Shown here: positions 1 through 6,024 of the stretch, in pieces | Position numbering within the stretch: the first letter of the stretch is position 1 | Layout of the letters: the number at the start of each line of letters is the position of its first letter | Assembly: GCA_964419225.1 (NCBI GenBank) | Contig: CAYQPF010000232.1 | Location: 1-6,024 of the forward strand | From: CAYQPF01 sp964419225 | GTDB taxonomy: Bacteria > Cloacimonadota > Cloacimonadia > Cloacimonadales > CAYQPF01 | Direction: 5' to 3' | Length of the DNA: 6,024 nt | Notes under the pieces: generated by a model | Seen by the model: the letters and a program-made list of their open reading frames with translations, nothing else | What the model was told of the DNA's origin: nothing | Database searches by the model: none | Program-made: the position numbers and the translations under genes

Positions 1-326
1 AATCTGCCCAATGGTCTGCATCCGGCGGGATCTACGCCAACATCCAAAACAACTGCCTTATCATAATCCTGCACAGCACCCATTATCCGGGGTGAGATCA
101 TCGGGACATCGGCGTGACTGAATTGTCCGTCCGGACTGATCACTTCGATTCCCTCTTTTTCGAATACTTCTCTTACATCTCTGCTGCGAAAGTAAGGATT
201 AACGACATCTAAGTCCACAAGTGCAATCTTGTCAAACTGAGATTTTAAAGTTTTAGCAAGGTTGATGGAATATTCGCTCTTTCCGCTTCCATAAGCTCCT
301 ATCACTACTATTATTGGTTTTGTCAT
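1..326 (-). CDS. P-loop ATPase, MinD/ParA/CobQ-like, N-terminal part only (3' end cut by window edge)
   Basis: This is the first 108 residues of a nucleotide-binding protein that continues past base 1. A short hydrophobic strand (residues 4-9) leads into a Walker A loop, GAYGSGKS at residues 10-17, with Lys16 and Ser17 as the expected phosphate and Mg ligands. A second strand follows with VDLDVVNPYFRSRD (37-50), placed like the switch aspartate region of MinD/ParA-type (SIMIBI) NTPases. A third strand, VVLDVGVDPAG (92-102), looks like the Walker B region. The start at 326 is well supported by AGGAG five bases upstream. The gap to the upstream MBOAT gene is 8 bases, and the AGGAG overlaps that gene's stop, suggesting translational coupling. 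I recall similar small ATPases near 2-oxoacid:ferredoxin oxidoreductase genes, but no such gene is visible here. The substrate and role are unknown. The ATPase fold is fairly sure; a specific function is not. Confidence 0.82.
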   Translation of the reverse strand, partial: MTKPIIVVIGAYGSGKSEYSINLAKTLKSQFDKIALVDLDVVNPYFRSRDVREVFEKEGIEVISPDGQFSHADVPMISPRIMGAVQDYDKAVVLDVGVDPAGCRPLGR

Positions 327-331
327 GAAAA

Positions 332-334
332 CTC

Positions 335-336
<2 letters not shown>
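332..336 (-). promoter_or_regulatory. Ribosome binding site of the P-loop ATPase gene
   Basis: AGGAG lies five bases before the ATG at 326-324, the best-spaced Shine-Dalgarno site in the window. It overlaps the TAG stop of the MBOAT gene (337-335, read TAGGAG). Ribosomes ending on the MBOAT gene therefore finish on top of the next initiation site. Confidence 0.8.
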
Positions 337-1807
<1,471 letters not shown>

Positions 1808-1812
1808 ACCTC
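1808..1812 (-). promoter_or_regulatory. Possible ribosome binding site of the MBOAT gene, abnormally close to the ATG
   Basis: GAGGT (AGAGGT if one more base is counted) directly abuts the ATG at 1807, leaving no spacer. This is shorter than a usual Shine-Dalgarno spacing. A second candidate, AGGAG at 1752-1748, lies three bases before the in-frame ATG of Met22 (1744-1742). The true start is therefore open, and coupling to the upstream stop at 1818-1816 may matter more than either site. Confidence 0.35.
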
Positions 1813-1815
1813 TGA

Positions 1816-3024
1816 TTATTTTAAGATTTTCTTGATACTTGTTCTTTTATCTTCAAATGCCTGAAAGTCATCCAAAAGTGATTTAGAGAATAGTTCTCCC
1901 TGAATTTTGTACCCGCTCTGAGTAAAATGAACTCTGTCTTTACCTGCTAAACCACTTTTTACCCATTGCTTCATAGATCCTGATCCACCCATAACATTAT
2001 ACAGATCCCAGTATGCCAGATCATTTAAAAGACAATATTCTTTAATAAACTCATTCAAAATTTCAACATTCGGATTATTCTTATACCCACGACGCTTCCT
2101 CAAATAATTATCTGCAGGTAAGGTTATTATTATCCCTGCTCCCGGATTATTCAGAGAAATCGTTCGGATCAAATAATCGAAACTTCTCTGGAAATCAGCC
2201 AAGTTAAACACCTTACTATATGAGTCGTTTGTTCCTAATGAGATTATTACCAAATCTGGAGATAATTTGTTTAGATCTGATTTTAGATTTTCAATATTAT
2301 TAAATGTTCTATAAGATGCCCCATTAATCCCGATCGAACTATACAATACTCCGGGTTTATCATTACGAAGAACTATCCCACCCAGTTCTAAATTTTGAGA
2401 TAATGTGTCCTTTTGAACTATTTGCAGATTGAAATTACTTACTTCTTCTTTTAGTTTTATAGTTGTCCTTCTGCCATAAAGGGTTTGCACACTCTTAAAA
2501 TTATCATTCTGGATTATATTGAAATCATCCAAATTATGCCAGAACTCAATCTGAGAGAACTTATTCTCTGAGTTCTTAGAAAGAATGTCCAACGCTATTT
2601 GCTTATCATAACTCAGTACTCTATACCCTGAGATCCCGAAACTCATTCCGGGATTCTTTAAAATCTTGTCAGACTGCCAAACATTGGCTGATTTGATTTG
2701 AAAATCCAACGGTGAATTGGTCCCGGCCAAGCGATAAGGATAGATAAACCCTCTGCCGGCATTGCCAAACCTGCTTTGAAGCTGATTACGAATAACAGAT
2801 GTGAAAAAATCAGCCTGGATATGAGAATCACCTATATGTAATATTCTAACCTGTGTGTCCTTTCCTTGATCCAAATCTGCTAACTTTGTATAAAATTTGT
2901 GCAGAGCTGGTTCAGAATTATTGATATGACAATATTCCAGCTTGGGGAATGAATATTTAGAAGTTAACCCAAACAAAGCAGTATCCAGAAGCAATAAAAT
3001 TATTATATTGATTATGTATTTCAT
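1816..3024 (-). CDS. Exported SGNH/GDSL-like hydrolase or acyltransferase, partner of the MBOAT protein
   Basis: This 402-residue protein begins with a hydrophobic signal peptide or membrane anchor (residues 4-20), so it should act in the periplasm. The SGNH blocks are in order. Block I is HIGDSHIQAD (63-72) with nucleophile Ser67. A likely block II glycine lies in GINGAS (232-237). Block III is ISLGTNDSY (261-269) with Asn266 as the oxyanion residue. Block V is DRVHFT (363-368) with the Asp363/His366 pair. All catalytic positions are present. The long stretch between blocks I and II (about 105-230) appears rich in beta strands and could be an inserted carbohydrate-binding-like domain, as in the Ape1 peptidoglycan O-acetylesterase; this is inference. 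The GDSH form of block I also resembles Ape1-type enzymes. It overlaps the upstream aminotransferase by four bases (ATGA), with no good Shine-Dalgarno site, so its translation is probably coupled. It lies 8 bases before the MBOAT gene. It may transfer acyl groups supplied by the MBOAT protein or remove them; the sequence does not decide. Confidence 0.88.
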   Translation of the reverse strand: MKYIINIIILLLLDTALFGLTSKYSFPKLEYCHINNSEPALHKFYTKLADLDQGKDTQVRILHIGDSHIQADFFTSVIRNQLQSRFGNAGRGFIYPYRLAGTNSPLDFQIKSANVWQSDKILKNPGMSFGISGYRVLSYDKQIALDILSKNSENKFSQIEFWHNLDDFNIIQNDNFKSVQTLYGRRTTIKLKEEVSNFNLQIVQKDTLSQNLELGGIVLRNDKPGVLYSSIGINGASYRTFNNIENLKSDLNKLSPDLVIISLGTNDSYSKVFNLADFQRSFDYLIRTISLNNPGAGIIITLPADNYLRKRRGYKNNPNVEILNEFIKEYCLLNDLAYWDLYNVMGGSGSMKQWVKSGLAGKDRVHFTQSGYKIQGELFSKSLLDDFQAFEDKRTSIKKILK

Positions 3025-4133
3025 TGTTTTATAATATTCTCTGTTAGCTTTATTAATCCTGATTCGAGAAGATCATGAGCTATTCCATAGTTAAGTCTCA
3101 ACCATCCTGTACCCGATTTACCAAAGGCTGCTCCAGGAATAATCACAAGACCAAGTTTCGCCAGATCCTGACAAAAAGTAATGTCATCATCAACCAGATC
3201 AGTTCTGAAAAAGATATAAGGTGCTGCCTGATTATGTGAAAACTCCACATTAGGGATGCATTGAGTCAATTGTTCTTTAACCATTGTCTCTGCTAAGATC
3301 AGCTTTTGGCGAGTGTCTTCCACAATCTGCCAATAATCTGTTTCAAGTATTTTCTGAGCTGTCCTTTGGGAAACAACTGAGGCACAAGTCGTTAGGTACT
3401 GATGCGTATTTGTAAAACTTCTGTTCAGTTCTATTGGTGCAACTACCCAACCCAGCCTTATTCCGCTAAGACATAAGGATTTGGATACCCCGGATATTAT
3501 AATATGCTTGTCAGAAAGCTTAATAAAACTTGGTAATTTCTCATTAAGATAAAGATCTTTATAGATTTCATCAACAATCAGGAGTATGTCATTTTCAAGA
3601 CAAAAATCACTTAATGTTTTCATTTCCTGCAAGCTGAGTGTACAACCCGTCGGATTTGATGGATTAGAGAAGATCAAAGCCTTTGGTTTTGCTAAAAGTA
3701 GTTCCTGAAGTTTTTCAATATCTATGCTGAATGCCGGAGGAGTTAACGTCAATACCTGACACCCACCACCCAGCATAGTGATGATTGTTTTGTAGGCAGG
3801 ATACCCGGGATCCATTATAGCTACCGTATCACTCGGATCGATCAAAGAATATAAAGTTGTAAATATAGCTTCTGCAGAACCATTAGTCACACATATTTGT
3901 TCTGTCTGAACAAGGTTATCGTAATAGCCTGCAATAGCATTCCGTAATTCCGGCAATCCCTGATTCGGAGTATAGAAATAATGATCAGCACTACAAACAT
4001 CCTGCATAATCTGCTTTACTCTTGCATCAACAGGATACTGGATTTCACCCAGTCCCATGTTGATCGAACCAGGTGCTGCTAATTCAGCAATCCTGCGGAT
4101 CAATGATTTCTCGGGAATTCTGTTCTTCAGCAT
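3021..4133 (-). CDS. Class I/II PLP-dependent aminotransferase, probable N-succinyl-diaminopimelate aminotransferase (DapC-like)
   Basis: This 370-residue fold-type I aminotransferase has its key residues in place. YTPNQGLPELR (54-64) is the N-terminal substrate region. NPSNPTG (157-163) holds Asn160, which contacts the cofactor ring. VDEIY (187-191) has Asp188 for the pyridine nitrogen. SGVSKSLCLSGIRLGW (214-229) contains Schiff-base Lys218 and phosphate-binding Arg226. WLRLNYG (344-350) has Arg346 for the substrate carboxylate. The length is normal for the family. Its ATG follows the dapD stop with no base between, and only a weak AAGAG lies further upstream, so translation is likely coupled. 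The substrate cannot be read from these motifs, which are shared by aspartate, tyrosine, methionine and other aminotransferases. Its position right after dapD is the reason to propose the amination of N-succinyl-2-amino-6-ketopimelate; Corynebacterium and Bordetella use class I enzymes for this step. The general class is very sure, the DapC role moderate. Confidence 0.92.
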   Translation of the reverse strand: MLKNRIPEKSLIRRIAELAAPGSINMGLGEIQYPVDARVKQIMQDVCSADHYFYTPNQGLPELRNAIAGYYDNLVQTEQICVTNGSAEAIFTTLYSLIDPSDTVAIMDPGYPAYKTIITMLGGGCQVLTLTPPAFSIDIEKLQELLLAKPKALIFSNPSNPTGCTLSLQEMKTLSDFCLENDILLIVDEIYKDLYLNEKLPSFIKLSDKHIIISGVSKSLCLSGIRLGWVVAPIELNRSFTNTHQYLTTCASVVSQRTAQKILETDYWQIVEDTRQKLILAETMVKEQLTQCIPNVEFSHNQAAPYIFFRTDLVDDDITFCQDLAKLGLVIIPGAAFGKSGTGWLRLNYGIAHDLLESGLIKLTENIIKQ

Positions 4134-4946
4134 TTATCTAAGCTCTTGCTCCAATGCGACAGAGCTGTCACTTTTTTCATCCCTGAATTTAATTATTATA
4201 GGACAATATACTGAATAATCAGGATTAGTTTTCAAAGGTCTTGATCCTGCAACAACGACTGCTCTTGCTGGAATAACTACAGGCCTACCCGGTTCTTTAG
4301 GCAAAAATTCATCTGTCACTGCATTAAATACAGGGGTAGAAGAAGTCAAAATTACACCAGCTGCAATAATAGCACGTTCACACACGATAACACCTTCGTA
4401 AATCCCTGTATTTCCACCAATGAAGACATTATCCTCAATGATCACAGGATTGGCACCAATTGGTTCCAAAACACCACCCAGCATAGCTCCTGCACTCACA
4501 TGCACATTCTTTCCTACCTGTGCACAACTCCCGACCAAAGCATGTGAATCCACCATTGTGTTGTCATCAACATAAGCCCCTACATTGATATAGGAAGGAG
4601 GCATAATTGTTACTGACTTTCCCAGATAACATCCTGTTCTGACAGATGATCCGCCAGGTACGATCCGCACTTTATCTTCAAGAGTGATTTGTCTTTCGGG
4701 GTATGTATGTTTGTCGATAAAGGTCTTGGCATCTCCCCAGTTTGATTCCTGCAGATATCCCATTCTAAACCCAAGTAAGATCCCTTTCTTCACCCATTCG
4801 TTAACCCGCCAGCGTCCGTCAGCTTTTTCAGCAGATCTGATCTGACCCTTGTTGAGCATTTCTATAAAACTATAGAATAAAGCAAAATCTGCAGCATTAA
4901 AGCCTTCTTTTTTGTTTTGGAATAAATCCTCTATTTGTTCTCTCAT
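4134..4946 (-). CDS. dapD: 2,3,4,5-tetrahydropyridine-2,6-dicarboxylate N-succinyltransferase
   Basis: DapD uses succinyl-CoA to succinylate tetrahydrodipicolinate, the entry step of the succinylase branch of lysine and meso-diaminopimelate synthesis in the cytoplasm. The 270 residues closely match the length and layout of the E. coli enzyme (274). A helical N-terminal domain carries IRSAEKADGRWRVNEWVKKGILLGFR (36-61). From about residue 93 there is a left-handed beta-helix built of hexapeptide repeats. It includes MPPSYINVGAYVDDNTMVD (115-133), GSCAQVGKNVHVSAGAMLGG (139-158) and IIEDNVFIGGNTGIYEGVIV (169-188). The aspartate of the MVD motif (Asp133) is the residue usually tied to catalysis. 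The C-terminal YCPIIIKFRD strand (247-256) also matches. The gene lies 6 bases after cysS and ends where the aminotransferase starts. Its presence shows the succinylase route, rather than the single-step DapL or dehydrogenase routes, though dapA, dapB and dapE are not in view. Confidence 0.96.
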   Translation of the reverse strand: MREQIEDLFQNKKEGFNAADFALFYSFIEMLNKGQIRSAEKADGRWRVNEWVKKGILLGFRMGYLQESNWGDAKTFIDKHTYPERQITLEDKVRIVPGGSSVRTGCYLGKSVTIMPPSYINVGAYVDDNTMVDSHALVGSCAQVGKNVHVSAGAMLGGVLEPIGANPVIIEDNVFIGGNTGIYEGVIVCERAIIAAGVILTSSTPVFNAVTDEFLPKEPGRPVVIPARAVVVAGSRPLKTNPDYSVYCPIIIKFRDEKSDSSVALEQELR

Positions 4947-4949
4947 CTT

Positions 4950-4954
4950 ACCTC
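4950..4954 (-). promoter_or_regulatory. Ribosome binding site of dapD
   Basis: GAGGT lies three bases before the dapD ATG (4946-4944) and overlaps the cysS stop codon TGA (4955-4953, read TGAGGT). This fixes the dapD start and suggests that ribosomes leaving cysS reload on dapD. Confidence 0.7.
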
Positions 4955-6024
4955 ATTTCTTCCAGATTGTACCATTGGGTGTGTCAACCAGTTCGATCCC
5001 GAAATTCTTTAGATCGGTTCTGATCTTATCTGCCCAATCCCATCTTTTTTCTTTCTTGAAATCATTTCTGTAATTGATCAATAATTGCACTAAAAATTCA
5101 TCATTCAACGTTACAGGAGCTTCTTCATGCTCTTTAAAATCAACAGCCAAATTGGAGAAAAATCCTAAGATTCGGCCCAAAGTTAATAGCATTGAAGCAG
5201 CTTGCTGCCTTTGTTCTATCGTATTCTGAGTATCATTTCTGACGATTCTGTTTAAATCAAACAGACAGGCCACTGCTTTAGCTGTATTAAAATCGTCATC
5301 CATTGCTTCTATAAACTTTGACTTGAGAACGATAACTGATTCGTCTCTGATCTCCAAATCATGTGGTAAAGATACTACATCAATATTCTTTAAAGATGTC
5401 AGGAAATTCTTTACTGCTGTTTCTGCTTCTTTCACCAATTCCTCATTGAAGTCTATCGGACTGCGATAGTGTTTGGAAAGAAAAAAGAACCGAACAGTAT
5501 CACTATTATATTTTTTTAATATGTCCCGGGCCGTAAAGAAATTATTGGCACTCTTGGACATCTTTTCACCATTAATATTCAGGAATCCATTGTGCATCCA
5601 GTAATTGGCAAGTTTACTGCCAGTATGAGCTTCTGCCTGAGCAATTTCATTTTCATGATGCGGAAAAACCAGATCAGTTCCTCCACCGTGTATATCAAAC
5701 TTTTCTCCCAGATACTTCTGAGACATGACTACACATTCTGTATGCCAGCCAGGTCTGCCATCACCCCATGGACTTGGCCATTTCGGTTCTCCTGGTTTTG
5801 CCTGTTTCCAAAGAGTAAAGTCTGCAGGATTTCGCTTCTGAGTGTTTTCTTCAACTCTTGCCCCGACTCTTAGATCTTCCAGTTTTTTGCCCGATAAACT
5901 GCCGTAATCTGCGACACTATCAACTGAGAAATATACATCACCTTCACTCTCATAAGCATTATCTAACATGATCAGTTCGGCGATAAAATCTGTCATCTCC
6001 TGTAAAAAATCTGTAGCTAACGGT
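4953..6024 (-). CDS. cysS: Cysteinyl-tRNA synthetase, C-terminal 356 residues (5' end cut by window edge)
   Basis: This class I synthetase charges tRNA-Cys. The reading frame stays open to the window edge. Residues encoded before the ATG at 5996 (ATDFLQEMTDFIAELI) still match CysRS, so that ATG is internal and the true start lies beyond base 6024. The missing part should be roughly 100-120 residues, carrying the HIGH motif and the first zinc cysteine. In the visible part, numbered from the first full codon (6023), KRNPADFTLWK is followed by PSPWGDGRPGWHTEC with zinc ligand Cys97. Next comes DIHGGGTDLVFPHHENE with zinc ligands His122 and Glu126, then EKMSKS (153-158), the ATP-binding lysine loop. 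The following helical domain and the ending NGTIWKK match the tRNA-binding C-terminus. The gene appears intact as far as it can be seen, and dapD follows 6 bases later. Confidence 0.97.
   Translation of the reverse strand, partial: PLATDFLQEMTDFIAELIMLDNAYESEGDVYFSVDSVADYGSLSGKKLEDLRVGARVEENTQKRNPADFTLWKQAKPGEPKWPSPWGDGRPGWHTECVVMSQKYLGEKFDIHGGGTDLVFPHHENEIAQAEAHTGSKLANYWMHNGFLNINGEKMSKSANNFFTARDILKKYNSDTVRFFFLSKHYRSPIDFNEELVKEAETAVKNFLTSLKNIDVVSLPHDLEIRDESVIVLKSKFIEAMDDDFNTAKAVACLFDLNRIVRNDTQNTIEQRQQAASMLLTLGRILGFFSNLAVDFKEHEEAPVTLNDEFLVQLLINYRNDFKKEKRWDWADKIRTDLKNFGIELVDTPNGTIWKK

Noticed and set aside
3764..4486. A 15-base direct repeat, caccacccagcatag, at 3764-3778 and 4472-4486
   Set aside because: Both copies lie inside genes and encode Met-Leu-Gly-Gly in the same frame. 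Chance sharing of a short peptide with similar codons explains it.
5512..5518. Run of seven A residues on the coding strand of cysS as a possible frameshift site
   Set aside because: It encodes Lys-Lys in a conserved part of CysRS, and the frame continues unbroken to the normal C-terminus. Nothing suggests programmed slippage.
5592..5873. Open frame on the plus strand opposite cysS
   Set aside because: It lies antisense to the conserved zinc-binding and HHENE region of CysRS. The translation looks like a shadow and matches nothing I recognise.
5994..5996. ATG as a possible start of cysS
   Set aside because: The frame remains open to the window edge. Residues encoded upstream continue to align with CysRS, and a start here would drop the HIGH motif and one zinc ligand.

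Overview
This window is a compact, fully coding stretch of an AT-rich bacterial chromosome. All six genes lie on the minus strand, so transcription runs from high to low coordinates. The largest intergenic gap is 8 bases. No promoter, terminator, RNA gene, repeat array or mobile element is visible, and both window edges cut through genes. The layout suggests the middle of one long polycistronic unit. The proteins point to a diderm bacterium. The MBOAT/SGNH pair (GDSH-type esterase, MBOAT with a short N-terminal extension) looks most like versions found in the FCB group (Bacteroidota, Cloacimonadota and relatives). That placement comes from recalled family features, not from a search.

In transcription order: (1) cysS, cysteinyl-tRNA synthetase, lacking its N-terminus beyond base 6024; (2) dapD, tetrahydrodipicolinate N-succinyltransferase; (3) a class I/II PLP aminotransferase starting right after the dapD stop, and a good candidate for the next step, N-succinyl-diaminopimelate aminotransferase (DapC); (4) an exported SGNH/GDSL-type hydrolase or acyltransferase sharing an ATGA overlap with gene 3; (5) a multi-pass MBOAT O-acyltransferase of the AlgI/PatA/DltB type; (6) the N-terminal 108 residues of a P-loop (MinD/CobQ-like) ATPase running off base 1.

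Functionally, the window joins a tRNA synthetase, two likely consecutive steps of the succinylase branch of lysine/meso-diaminopimelate synthesis, and an envelope acyl-transfer module. In that module the MBOAT would move acyl groups across the inner membrane and the SGNH protein would attach or remove them on a periplasmic glycan. DAP is a peptidoglycan building block, so peptidoglycan O-acetylation (PatA/PatB/Ape-like) is an attractive hypothesis for the module. The sequence cannot tell this apart from acylation of another polysaccharide. I see no clearly undescribed system. The most interesting points are the placement of the acylation pair inside the DAP gene string and the unidentified ATPase coupled to it.
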